Shown here piece after piece: positions 56,602-64,000 of a stretch of 64,000 nt of DNA; positions within the stretch are counted from its first letter, which is position 1, and each line of letters begins with the position of its first letter. This stretch comes from Pseudovibrio sp. Ad37 (GTDB lineage Bacteria > Pseudomonadota > Alphaproteobacteria > Rhizobiales > Stappiaceae), in NCBI RefSeq assembly GCF_001623075.1, contig NZ_LMCF01000218.1, positions 167,210 to 231,209 on the forward strand. Direction: 5' to 3'. The position numbers and the translations under genes were made by a program. The notes beneath the pieces are model-generated. The model searched no databases. It was not told the origin of the DNA and was given only the letters and a program-made list of their open reading frames with translations.

Positions 56602-56883
56602 ATGGGCTTTTTCTCAAATCTGTTTGGCGGCAAAAAAGATGAAAACTCAGCGCCAACTGCGAAAGCAGAAGAATTTGAAGGCTATCTGATTTACTCTGAG
56701 CCTTCGCGCCGTGGAGGACAGTGGCAAACTGCGGGCCGCATCACCAAGCAATTTGGTGAAGAGACCAAGCAACACACCTTTATCCGCGCAGACACACATG
56801 GCTCTGAGGATGAAGCAAAAGAGTTCTCTTCACGCAAGGCAAAGCAGATCATTAACGAAATGGGTGACAGGATGTTTACATAA
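56602..56883 (+). CDS. HlyU-family transcriptional activator-like protein
   Basis: A 93-aa protein. MGFFSNLFGGKKDEN start, then FEGYLIYSEPSRRGGQWQTA, GRITKQFGEETKQHTFIRAD and a short helix SSRKAKQIINEMGDRMF match PF10115 (HlyU). In Vibrio HlyU activates haemolysin genes, but the Rhizobiales proteins are small and have no clear HTH, so a regulatory role is unproven. GGGAGAA precedes the ATG. Confidence 0.88.
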   Translation: MGFFSNLFGGKKDENSAPTAKAEEFEGYLIYSEPSRRGGQWQTAGRITKQFGEETKQHTFIRADTHGSEDEAKEFSSRKAKQIINEMGDRMFT

Positions 56884-57000
56884 TCCCGTATACTCCCCTG
56901 AAGTCCTGCACAAATAAGCGTGCTACAATTGACAGGACGCACTTGGATGTGCACACCCTGCCTATGAGCGCTTGTTAGCCGCGTAAACTTGAAGGTTCAT

Positions 57001-57573
57001 ATGTCCCGTAAGCTTATATTTTCTCTTCCAAATATTCTTACTTACGGCCGTATTGCTGCTGTGCCAGCTCTGGCTGTGTGTTTCTATTTCCCAACCCACA
57101 CCGCCCGTTGGATTGCATTAAGTATCTTCTTCATAGCTGCAATCACGGATTTCTTTGACGGCTACCTCGCCAGAATTTGGCAGCAACAGTCCGCTCTTGG
57201 CCGTATGCTGGACCCAATTGCCGACAAACTTCTTGTTTCTGTTTGCCTACTTATATTGGCATGGGATCAAACAATCGGAAACTGGTCTATCTTTGCCGCT
57301 ATCATCATTCTTTGCCGAGAAATCCTTGTTTCTGGCTTGCGTGAGTTCCTTGCTGAGCTTCGTGTTTCGGTCCCTGTTACCAAACTGGCTAAATGGAAAA
57401 CCACTGTTCAACTCGTTGCCCTAGGCTTTTTGCTCGCAGGTGATGCTGGCGATGTTGTTTTCCCCTACACTACATCGACTGGTATAGTGCTACTTTGGGT
57501 CGCAGCGATTTTGACCCTATATACGGGGTATGACTACTTTCGCGCCGGAATTGGCCATCTGATTGAAGACTAA
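57001..57573 (+). CDS. pgsA: CDP-diacylglycerol--glycerol-3-phosphate 3-phosphatidyltransferase
   Basis: First committed step of phosphatidylglycerol and cardiolipin synthesis, in the inner membrane. The 190-aa protein has the complete CDP-alcohol phosphotransferase motif D-G-x2-A-R-x8-G-x3-D-x3-D in FDGYLARIWQQQSALGRMLD and PIADKL, and about five helices. ATG at 57001 follows GAAGG; an in-frame TTG 12 bp upstream is possible. It starts the common pgsA - moaD - moaE order. Confidence 0.95.
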   Translation: MSRKLIFSLPNILTYGRIAAVPALAVCFYFPTHTARWIALSIFFIAAITDFFDGYLARIWQQQSALGRMLDPIADKLLVSVCLLILAWDQTIGNWSIFAAIIILCREILVSGLREFLAELRVSVPVTKLAKWKTTVQLVALGFLLAGDAGDVVFPYTTSTGIVLLWVAAILTLYTGYDYFRAGIGHLIED

Positions 57574-57633
57574 TTCCTGTAAAAGACAAGGCTTCCATGA
57601 AAAGGAAGCCACACAATACCGGGGCTCAATCTC

Positions 57634-57885
57634 ATGAAAATTCGTTACTTCGCTTGGCTGCGTGAGCGCACTGGAACTTCTGAGGAAACCATTGAGCTTC
57701 CGGAAACTGTTAAAACCGCTGGCGAATTGATAAGTTGGCTCGCAGCTCGTGATGAAGGTTATGCGTTTGCCTTCGAACAACCAGAAACCATTCGCATCGC
57801 AGTCAATCAGGAACATGTGGAAGAAGATCACGTATTGTCTGGAACTGAAGAAGTTGCATTCTTCCCGCCGATGACAGGCGGTTGA
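57634..57885 (+). CDS. moaD: Molybdopterin synthase sulfur-carrier subunit MoaD
   Basis: An 83-aa ubiquitin-like protein ending in the essential Gly-Gly (MTGG), which carries the thiocarboxylate. Strands IRYFAWLRERTG, IRIAVNQEHVEEDHVLSGTE and EVAFFPPMTGG match MoaD. It transfers sulfur to precursor Z with MoaE, 42 bp downstream. MsrP in this window is a likely client of the cofactor. Confidence 0.94.
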   Translation: MKIRYFAWLRERTGTSEETIELPETVKTAGELISWLAARDEGYAFAFEQPETIRIAVNQEHVEEDHVLSGTEEVAFFPPMTGG

Positions 57886-57927
57886 GGAACACCTTCCCTC
57901 CAGCATATCTCAAAGTCTGCGAGTACC

Positions 57928-58413
57928 ATGTCAAACAGCACCACCACAGAATTTACAGTCCGCGTTCAGGCTGAAGATTTCGACGTTTTAGCGGAAACCG
58001 AAATCCTCACCAAAGGCCGTAAGGATGTCGGAGCTATCGTTACCTTCACCGGCCTCTGCCGCGATGAAGGCGGTACACTTGAAGCTCTAGAGCTAGAACA
58101 TTACCCAGGCATGGCCGAAGCTCAAATTTCAAAGTTTGCACAGCAAGCCGTTGAACGTTGGCCTCTGACAGGCCTCACTATCATTCATCGCTTTGGCAAA
58201 ATTCCTCCAGGCGACAATATTGTATTAGTCATAGCAACCAGCTCACATCGTCGCGCAGCCTTCGAAGCCTCTGACTTTCTAATGGACTTCCTAAAAACTC
58301 AGGCGCCATTCTGGAAGAAGGAGCATCTCAAAGAGACATCTGAAGGAACTTGGGTCGAGGCCAAAGCAGTTGATGATGCCGATGCAGCACGCTGGAGAAA
58401 CTCCAGACATTAA
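57928..58413 (+). CDS. moaE: Molybdopterin synthase catalytic subunit MoaE
   Basis: A 161-aa subunit that with MoaD makes molybdopterin. Family motifs: GAIVTFTGLCRDEGGTLEAL, LEHYPGMAEAQISKFAQQAV, IIHRFGKIPPGDNIVLVIAT, SSHRRAAFEASDFLMDFLKT, FWKKEHLKETSEGTWVEAKA, with the catalytic Lys in the KTQAPFWKKE region. Co-directional with moaD and probably in one transcript. Confidence 0.95.
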   Translation: MSNSTTTEFTVRVQAEDFDVLAETEILTKGRKDVGAIVTFTGLCRDEGGTLEALELEHYPGMAEAQISKFAQQAVERWPLTGLTIIHRFGKIPPGDNIVLVIATSSHRRAAFEASDFLMDFLKTQAPFWKKEHLKETSEGTWVEAKAVDDADAARWRNSRH

Positions 58414-58560
58414 GGCAAACTAGAAAATTTATGCATGTTAAGCGCATATATTATACTTATCTTGCCTTGATATAGCCTTTTTTTTGCGTAAATTCGACTA
58501 GAAATTTGTGGTAGTGTCAACTACCCTTTACCATTCTTACACCCAACACATAGGTCCCTT

Positions 58561-59814
58561 ATGCCCGCAGGCACATCTCTGCGGCACGAGCGAGTACCTC
58601 ATCCTGGGCTTTCCTTTGTGGAAATTGTCAGCCTTGTTGCGGCGCTTATGGCGCTAAACGCGGTTGCGACGTCTATGATGCTTCCGGCTCTTCCAGCCAT
58701 GAGCAAAGCATTATCCGTCTCTGACAACGATCGCCAATTGGTGATCACAGCCTATATGCTTGGTCTCGCTTTTGCTTCTCTCTTTTTCGGGCCGCTTTCA
58801 GATATGATCGGTCGCCGAACCACATTGTTAATTGGTCTTAGCCTGTACATCATTGGCGGAATATATTCGACATTTGCTGTAAGTTATGAGCACATGCTCG
58901 CAGCTCGCGTCCTTCAGGGTATAGGCGCAGCTGCACCACGTGTTGCTTCCATCTCAATGATCCGGGACTGGTACAGCGGTCGTCAAATGGGCAAGGTCAT
59001 GTCCTTGGTCATGGTAGCGTTCCAGATTGCACCGGTGATAGCACCATTCCTCGGGCAAGTTGTTCTGTGGTTCGCTCCATGGCAGGGCGTATTCGCTGCT
59101 CTCACCCTATTTGGTGTAATTCTGTTAATCTGGTGCGTCATGCGACTTCCCGAAAGCCTCGCCCTTGTGAATCAGCGGCCTTTGGAACTACGGTCTGTTC
59201 TCAGTTCTTACCGATTAGCTCTTACAACACGCGTGACCGTTGGCTACATGATGGCAATGACATTTATCTTTGCTTGCCTGTTTGCGTTCATTAATTCCGC
59301 GCAACAGGTCTTCATGGAGCACTTTGCGCTTGCTGAACTGTTTCCAATCGTGTTTGCAGCAATATCAATCGCGATGGCCCTCTCCTCCTACCTGAACTCT
59401 CAGATGGTCGAGAAGTACGGCCTGAGAAAAATGTCACACATGGCGATCCTTGGTTTTGCAGCAACATCGGTGCTCCTCGCGGCGATTGCCTTCAGCGGAA
59501 CGCTATCCATCGTCTCCTTCATTGCAATCCAGTCGTTGGCAATGTTCTTCTTTGGCTTCATTGGCCCAAACTTCAACACCATGGCGATGGAACCACTAGG
59601 GCGGGTTGCTGGCGCAGGCTCAGCGATGATCGGCTTCGTCACCACACTAATCGGTGCGTTACTTGGCGCTGGCATTGGAAAACTGTATGACGGGACTGAA
59701 CTACCGCTCGTCTATGGGACTGCATTGTTCTCGGTCCTTGGTTTGATCTGCGTCTTAGTAACTGAAAACGGCAAGCTCTTCAGGCAGCAGAAAGAGCAAC
59801 AACTCGCAACCTAA
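58561..59814 (+). CDS. Bcr/CflA-family multidrug efflux MFS transporter
   Basis: A 417-aa major facilitator protein with 12 predicted helices. Signatures: NAVATSMMLPALPAMSKALS (helix 1), MLGLAFASLFFGPLSDMIGR with RRTTLLIG (loop 2-3 motif A), RVLQGIGAAAPRVASISMIR (helix 4-5), and FGFIGPNFNTMAMEPLGRVA. The Bcr/CflA subfamily exports bicyclomycin, chloramphenicol or similar. Ends in a hairpin shared with the convergent ilvE. Substrate not deducible. Confidence 0.92.
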   Translation: MPAGTSLRHERVPHPGLSFVEIVSLVAALMALNAVATSMMLPALPAMSKALSVSDNDRQLVITAYMLGLAFASLFFGPLSDMIGRRTTLLIGLSLYIIGGIYSTFAVSYEHMLAARVLQGIGAAAPRVASISMIRDWYSGRQMGKVMSLVMVAFQIAPVIAPFLGQVVLWFAPWQGVFAALTLFGVILLIWCVMRLPESLALVNQRPLELRSVLSSYRLALTTRVTVGYMMAMTFIFACLFAFINSAQQVFMEHFALAELFPIVFAAISIAMALSSYLNSQMVEKYGLRKMSHMAILGFAATSVLLAAIAFSGTLSIVSFIAIQSLAMFFFGFIGPNFNTMAMEPLGRVAGAGSAMIGFVTTLIGALLGAGIGKLYDGTELPLVYGTALFSVLGLICVLVTENGKLFRQQKEQQLAT

Positions 59815-59821
59815 TAAGACA

Positions 59822-59856
59822 AGAAAGCCCGCTACTTAGTCAAAGCAGCGGGTTTT
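59822..59856. terminator. Bidirectional hairpin between MFS and ilvE genes
   Basis: CCCGCT / AGCGGG arms (extended imperfectly on both sides) around ACTTAGTCAAAGC, with T-rich flanks. Confidence 0.6.
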
Positions 59857-59878
59857 GAATTATTATGCAGCGAAGAAA

Positions 59879-60778
59879 TCAGCTAGCAACAAGCAACTCT
59901 TCTTTCGCTGGCTGCACCGCAGCCATGTAGTCCTCAATCATCAGCTTAGTGATATCGCCCGGAGCAAAACTGTGCGGTCCGATTTCAGAAACCGGTGTCA
60001 CTTCAGCAGCTGATCCAGTCAGGAAGCACTGTTCAAAGCCTTCCATCTCTTCAGGCATGATACGACGCTCAATCACTTCGATACCGCGAGCACGTGCCAA
60101 ATCAATCACAGTGCGGCGTGTGATACCATCAAGGAAACAATCTGCAATCGGAGTGTGGATTGCCCCGTCTTTGATGAAGAAGACGTTGGCACCAGTTGCT
60201 TCAGCAACACGGCCCTGCCAGTCCAGCATCAAAGCATCAGAATAACCTTTTGCTTCTGCAGCGTGCTTGGAGATTGTGCAGATCATGTACAAACCAGCTG
60301 CCTTCGACTTGAACGGCGCAGTCTTTGGATCAGGGCGGCGATATTCCGCCAGATCCAGACGAATACCCTTCAAACGCTCTTCTGGAGAGAAGTAGCTTGG
60401 CCACTCCCAGGCAGAAATCGCCAGGTGGATGGTGTTGGACTGAGCGGAAATGCCCATCATCTCACTGCCGCGCCAGGCAACCGGACGCAGGTAAGCGTCT
60501 GTCAAGTTGTTTTCTGCAAGCATCTGTTTACACGCACCGTTAATCTGCTCTTCGCCCCACGGAATAGTGAAGCCCAGAACCTCAGCAGAAGCATGCAAGC
60601 GCTTAGTGTGTTCTTCCAGCTTGAAGATCTCGCCACCATAGGCGCGTTGACCTTCGAACACACTGCTTCCGTAGTGCAAACCGTGCGTGAGCACGTGCAC
60701 CTTGGCCTCTGACCACGGAACAATTTTTCCATCCAACCAGATTGAGCCTTCTAGTTGATCAAAGGGTATACCCGCCAT
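59879..60778 (-). CDS. ilvE: Branched-chain amino acid aminotransferase
   Basis: Last step of Val, Leu and Ile synthesis (PLP fold type IV). The 299-aa protein has VHVLTHGLHYGSSVFEGQRA, the PLP-lysine region in KSKAAGLYMICTISKHAAEA, GRVAEATGANVFFIKDGAIH, FLDGITRRTVIDLARARGIE and EGFEQCFLTGSAAEVTPVSE, all typical of class IV BCATs. MAGIPFDQLEG at 60778 follows GGAGAAGAG; 20 extra upstream codons have no site. Divergent from the MarR gene, an order conserved in Rhizobiales. Confidence 0.95.
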   Translation of the reverse strand: MAGIPFDQLEGSIWLDGKIVPWSEAKVHVLTHGLHYGSSVFEGQRAYGGEIFKLEEHTKRLHASAEVLGFTIPWGEEQINGACKQMLAENNLTDAYLRPVAWRGSEMMGISAQSNTIHLAISAWEWPSYFSPEERLKGIRLDLAEYRRPDPKTAPFKSKAAGLYMICTISKHAAEAKGYSDALMLDWQGRVAEATGANVFFIKDGAIHTPIADCFLDGITRRTVIDLARARGIEVIERRIMPEEMEGFEQCFLTGSAAEVTPVSEIGPHSFAPGDITKLMIEDYMAAVQPAKEELLVAS

Positions 60779-61097
60779 TTCTCTTCTCCATATGGCGAAC
60801 AATTCACGGTGCAGGCAAGGCAAGGACTTGCCAGTCAAGGTGTGTTCTAGCTAAATCAATGAGTTTATAAAGGACAGGTATACAGAGCAGCCGTATTACA
60901 ACTACAGATGATCAATACCTACCCACGACGTAAAACCGACGAAGAAATTAATTTTTCAACTATTGCGCACATGCGACGTGTTGAGTTCTTTCCTTTCTTC
61001 AGCGATGAGTAACTTGTAACTATCATTCTGAAATAAGTCAACATGACTGACGTATTTTTTGTAAGATTAAAAAATAGGCAGTTATCCGGGACAGGAA
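60779..61097. other. Divergent promoter region, ilvE and MarR operon
   Basis: 319 bp, AT-rich. It must hold both promoters; I see no attenuator, T-box or leader peptide for ilvE. Confidence 0.5.
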
Positions 61098-61574
61098 ATG
61101 AATAAAAAAGACAGCGATTCACCACGGTTTGACCTTATTGAACTGTTTTTCTTCGCTTATCGCGATTTTACGGGTGATCCGGATGTGCTTCTCGATGAGC
61201 TGGGTTTTGGTCGTGCCCATCACCGTGTTCTTCATTTTGTGCACAGAAACCCCGGAATCAGAGTCTCTGACCTGCTCGACATTTTAAAAATCACGAAGCA
61301 AAGTTTGGGACGTGTTTTGAAACAGTTGGTGGATGATGACTTCATTTGTCAGGAACCAGGAGCGTTGGACCGCCGTCAGCGCCTGCTATATACCACTGAA
61401 AAAGGTACAGAATTTTGTGCCCGACTATCCAAACTCCAGTCCCAACGTATTAATAAGGCGATCTCCATGATGCCAGATGGCAGTGATGAGATTGTCCGCC
61501 AGTTTTTATATCTTATGATTGATGAGAATGATCGCAGCGAAGTTGCCCGTCTCATCACCAAACAAACAGATTGA
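61098..61574 (+). CDS. MarR-family regulator (PetP-like)
   Basis: A 158-aa winged-HTH regulator. HTH core: RAHHRVLHFVHRNPGIRVSD, LLDILKITKQSLGRVLKQLV, then the wing DRRQRLLYTTEKG. A single Cys lies in the wing-following helix (EFCARL) and one before (FICQEP). Adjacent, 9 bp later, is an OmpR-type regulator. This pair matches PetP/PetR of Rhodobacter, needed for cytochrome bc1 expression; the match is by family and order, not tested. Confidence 0.88.
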   Translation: MNKKDSDSPRFDLIELFFFAYRDFTGDPDVLLDELGFGRAHHRVLHFVHRNPGIRVSDLLDILKITKQSLGRVLKQLVDDDFICQEPGALDRRQRLLYTTEKGTEFCARLSKLQSQRINKAISMMPDGSDEIVRQFLYLMIDENDRSEVARLITKQTD

Positions 61575-61583
61575 GGAATTACC

Positions 61584-62285
61584 GTGGCCCGCTCTGCTCT
61601 TCTGGAAGATGATGCACCTCACATTCTCCTGATTGATGATGACAGCCGTATCCGCGACCTGCTCCAAAGGTTTCTCGGAGAAAGCGGTTTTCGGGTAACC
61701 GTCGCAAGAGACGCAGAAGAAGCCCGCCGCAGATTATCCGGCCTGGAGTTCGACCTGCTCATTCTGGACGTCATGATGCCGGGCGAAAGCGGAATCGAGC
61801 TCGCAAAAGACCTGCGCCGTTCCAAAGCTGTCCCCATCCTCATGCTCACAGCCCGCTCCGATATTGAAGATCGGATTGAAGGACTGGAAGCTGGCGTCGA
61901 TGATTATGTTTCAAAACCGTTTGAACCACGCGAATTGCTCCTTAGAATTTCTGCCATCCTCCGCAGAGGTGGCCCAAAGCCAAAAATGAAGCTCGAAGTC
62001 TTGGCGTTCGGCCCGTTCCAATACAACGCAGAACGCGGAGAACTAAAACGCAATGACGAGCATGTCCGCCTGACAGACCGTGAAAAGCAGATCCTCAACA
62101 CCTTTGCAGAAAAGCCTGGTCAAACTGTAGCACGAACTGATCTGGTGGGAGCAGATGCTGCACTTGGCGAACGCACAATCGACGTTCAGGTGAACCGCTT
62201 GAGAAGAAAGATTGAGGAAGACCCCGGCAATCCCCTATACCTGCAGACCGTGCGTGGGATAGGTTATCGGCTTATTACCAACTAG
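61584..62285 (+). CDS. OmpR-family response regulator (PetR-like)
   Basis: A 233-aa two-component regulator. Receiver domain: acidic HILLIDDDSRIRDLL, phospho-acceptor Asp62 in LLILDVMMPGESG, switch Lys in VDDYVSKPFEPREL. DNA-binding winged helix: LTDREKQILNTFAEKPGQTV and TIDVQVNRLRRKIEEDPGNP, LYLQTVRGIGYRL. GTG start after GAGGAATTACC. Co-transcribed with the MarR gene and followed 44 bp later by a histidine kinase, its probable partner. Confidence 0.94.
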   Translation: MARSALLEDDAPHILLIDDDSRIRDLLQRFLGESGFRVTVARDAEEARRRLSGLEFDLLILDVMMPGESGIELAKDLRRSKAVPILMLTARSDIEDRIEGLEAGVDDYVSKPFEPRELLLRISAILRRGGPKPKMKLEVLAFGPFQYNAERGELKRNDEHVRLTDREKQILNTFAEKPGQTVARTDLVGADAALGERTIDVQVNRLRRKIEEDPGNPLYLQTVRGIGYRLITN

Positions 62286-62329
62286 CTGCCATTATAGCAG
62301 CCAGCGCACAGGCGAGCAGCGAGAGGACA

Positions 62330-63712
62330 ATGGGCTTATCAGACCGGTTCACACTTCCACAATGGATCAGAACGCTTTTAAAGCCCTACTTCGCGGTGAC
62401 CAGCTGGCTGCATTATCGGCTTCCGAAGGGCCTTTATGTCCGCGCTCTGCTGATCATCGTCATCCCCTTCCTCATCCTGCAATCAGTCCTCGCTTTCGTT
62501 TTCATGGAGCGCCACTACGATCTGGTAACACGCCGCCTGTCTGAGGCTGTCGTTCGGCAAATTGCTGCTGTTGTCGACATGACAGAAACTTATAATCACG
62601 ACGACAACTACGCGACACTTAAGCAAATCAGCGCAGGTGCGCTGGGTCTGTCCGTTACGGTTCTTCCCAAGGAGCCTCTCCCACCACCAAAATCAAAACC
62701 ACTATTTGATCTGGTGGATCGGTATATGACCCGCGAGATTGCTGCGCGCATAGGCAAGCCATTTTGGATTGACACTGTCGGCGCTTCAAAATACGTCGAA
62801 ATCCGCATCCAGCTTGAGGACAAGACGCTCCGCATCATTGCCCGTCGCAGCCAGACATATGCGTCAAACTCTCACATCTTCATCGTCTGGATGGTCGCCA
62901 CCTCGCTGGTTCTGATCATTATCGCGGTCTTGTTCCTCAGAAACCAAATCCGGCCAATCGAGCAACTGGCAGATGCTGCCGAGGAGTTCGGCAAAGGTCG
63001 GCAAGTCTCCAACTTCCGCCCACATGGGGCTCGTGAAGTCCGCCGTGCCGCTCTTGCCTTCGTTGACATGCGCCGCAGAATTGAGCGCCATGTTGATCAG
63101 CGCACGACCATGCTTGCAGGCGTCAGCCATGACTTGCGAACCATCCTCACGCGGTTCCGTCTTGAGCTTGCTCTTCTTCCTCAGTCCCCTGAGGCAGATG
63201 CTCTGCGTAAAGACGTTGACGAAATGAACCGCATGTTGGAGGACTATCTTTCCTTCTCCAAAGGCTATGGTGACGAGCCGCCTGCTCCGGTCGATATCTC
63301 GCTCATGCTGGAGGATCTGGAGGTCGAGGCAGAGGTTGTTGGCGCTGATGTTGCATCCTCCTTCGACGGAGATCCCCTTGTCATCGTCAAAGGCCGGGCC
63401 TTCCGGCGCTGTCTTCTGAACGTGATTTCCAATGCGGCACGCTATGGCAAGACGCTGCGCATCAAGGGCAATCGAACACCCGACTGGCTAATCATCACAG
63501 TTGATGATGACGGTCCGGGTATCCCTCGTGAAGAGCGGGAGAACGTCTTCCGTCCCTTCCACAGGCTTGATACGGCCCGCAATCAGGACAGCGGTGGCTC
63601 AGGCCTCGGCCTGGCGATTGCAAGGGATATTGTAAGAAGTCATGGGGGGGAAATCTTCTTGCGCCAGTCTCCACTGGGCGGCCTGCGCGTTCGCATTCGC
63701 ATTCCGATCTAG
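62330..63712 (+). CDS. EnvZ-like sensor histidine kinase
   Basis: A 460-aa membrane kinase. Two helices flank a periplasmic sensor of about 120 residues (TM1 near 38-60 ALLIIVIPFLILQSVLAFVF; TM2 near 183-206 FIVWMVATSLVLIIIAVLFL). A HAMP linker follows, then DHp with His267 in GVSHDLRTILTRFRLELALL and the ATPase domain: N box NVISNAARYG, G1 DDDGPGIP, G2 GGSGLGLAIARDI. All kinase motifs are intact. Probably phosphorylates the regulator just upstream. Confidence 0.94.
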   Translation: MGLSDRFTLPQWIRTLLKPYFAVTSWLHYRLPKGLYVRALLIIVIPFLILQSVLAFVFMERHYDLVTRRLSEAVVRQIAAVVDMTETYNHDDNYATLKQISAGALGLSVTVLPKEPLPPPKSKPLFDLVDRYMTREIAARIGKPFWIDTVGASKYVEIRIQLEDKTLRIIARRSQTYASNSHIFIVWMVATSLVLIIIAVLFLRNQIRPIEQLADAAEEFGKGRQVSNFRPHGAREVRRAALAFVDMRRRIERHVDQRTTMLAGVSHDLRTILTRFRLELALLPQSPEADALRKDVDEMNRMLEDYLSFSKGYGDEPPAPVDISLMLEDLEVEAEVVGADVASSFDGDPLVIVKGRAFRRCLLNVISNAARYGKTLRIKGNRTPDWLIITVDDDGPGIPREERENVFRPFHRLDTARNQDSGGSGLGLAIARDIVRSHGGEIFLRQSPLGGLRVRIRIPI

Positions 63713-63888
63713 CTCACAGTGTGCACAAACACCAACAGCACCACATGGCATCCCATGCAGTGTTGAACCAGAATTCCCGGAAGTCGGGATGAGCAAGGCG
63801 GCAGGCAATACCTGCGCTACTTGTTAGTAATGAGTCTTCGGCATTGGCTACACGCCTTGCCCGGGCTTTCTTTTAGAGCTTGTCGCGT
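63713..63888. other. Region between the kinase gene and an IS630 end
   Basis: 176 bp with nested inverted repeats (63793-63860) and no ORF with a credible start. The right part should contain the end of the insertion sequence whose transposase begins beyond the window. Confidence 0.4.
63793..63860. repeat. Nested inverted repeats
   Basis: GCAAGGCG (63793-63800) pairs with CGCCTTGC (63853-63860), directly enclosing GCAGG / CCTGC (63801-63815). It may be a structured RNA, a kinase-operon terminator without T-tract, or part of a mobile element. Confidence 0.35.
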
Positions 63889-64000
63889 TTAATCGGTCAT
63901 GTATCCAGCTGTTTTGAAGAAGTTGTTGCACTCTTGCTTTGTGAAGAGGTCGCAGACTTGGCCTACGGCCTGCCACAGTGCTTGATAACTTCTTGCTGCG
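63889..64000 (-). mobile_element. IS630-family transposase, C-terminal end (partial)
   Basis: The minus strand encodes the last 36 residues of a protein: ARSYQALWQAVGQVCDLFTK and QECNNFFKTAGYMTD, then a stop. This matches the conserved C-terminus of IS630-type transposases (pattern LW.A.G..CDLF...EC.NFF..AGY). The rest lies beyond the window edge. The adjoining TTTTAGAGCTTGTCGCG (63870-63886) may be the IS terminal repeat. Intactness cannot be judged. Confidence 0.7.

Overview
The window reads as chromosomal DNA of an alphaproteobacterium of the Rhizobiales/Hyphomicrobiales. A marine Stappiaceae or Pseudovibrio-like genus is my guess from protein flavour and moderate GC; nothing in the sequence proves the genus. 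Supporting signs are the blocks trxB - LsrB-type LysR - AbcR/alpha-r15-type sRNA, Lrp - ELM1-like - trxB, carB - greA, pgsA - moaD - moaE and PetP/PetR-like regulators, plus DUF992, DUF1402 and DUF3775 proteins, a GTTC-N7-GTTC LexA box before uvrB, and Omp25/31-type and FadL-type outer-membrane proteins. Most of the window is core housekeeping DNA with AT-richer accessory pockets. There is no CRISPR array, prophage or tRNA gene that I can see.

Layout. 0-10.6 kb: dnaG and a YqeY protein run leftward; carA and carB run rightward but are split by a MerR regulator and a 1.3-kb AT-rich gap holding a 39-aa small ORF, an XRE regulator and paired operator-like palindromes; greA follows. 11-14 kb: a soluble globin-coupled chemotaxis transducer and a GH64-like beta-1,3-glucanase without signal peptide. 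13.9-18.5 kb: Lrp regulator, ELM1-like protein, trxB, lsrB, an AbcR-type sRNA and a small secreted-protein ORF. 18.7-36 kb: msrP, a beta-hydroxyacid dehydrogenase, an EF-G-like GTPase, cell-envelope proteins, an aminotransferase, GtrA and EamA membrane proteins, pseudoazurin, an S9 peptidase, a HAD hydrolase, Dps, and UvrB with a histone-H1-like N-terminal extension.

36-45 kb is the most accessory-looking part. It holds two tandem paralogous secreted proteins of unknown family with a matched cysteine pair. It also holds two FadL-like outer-membrane proteins, each preceded about 380 bp upstream by nearly the same 20-bp palindrome. A membrane acyltransferase (DUF1624), an RlpA-like protein and a DUF1402 protein follow. 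45-51 kb: a cold-shock protein with a long Gly/Arg-rich disordered N-terminus, rlmJ, hemG behind a strong hairpin, tandem GSTs, an Omp25-like protein and a Ca2+/Na+ antiporter. 52-64 kb: uvrC, an EEP-family protein, HAD, tdk, HlyU, pgsA-moaD-moaE, a Bcr/CflA efflux pump, ilvE, then a MarR / OmpR-type regulator / histidine kinase operon. The right edge cuts into the C-terminus of an IS630-type transposase.

The best candidates for new biology are the FadL pair with its shared operator, the tandem Cys-pair secreted proteins, the small-ORF/XRE divergent module between carA and carB, and the unannotated small proteins. The AbcR-type sRNA is a confident hit that coding-only annotation would miss. 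Start codons were chosen from ribosome-binding sites and family alignment by eye; no database search was run.
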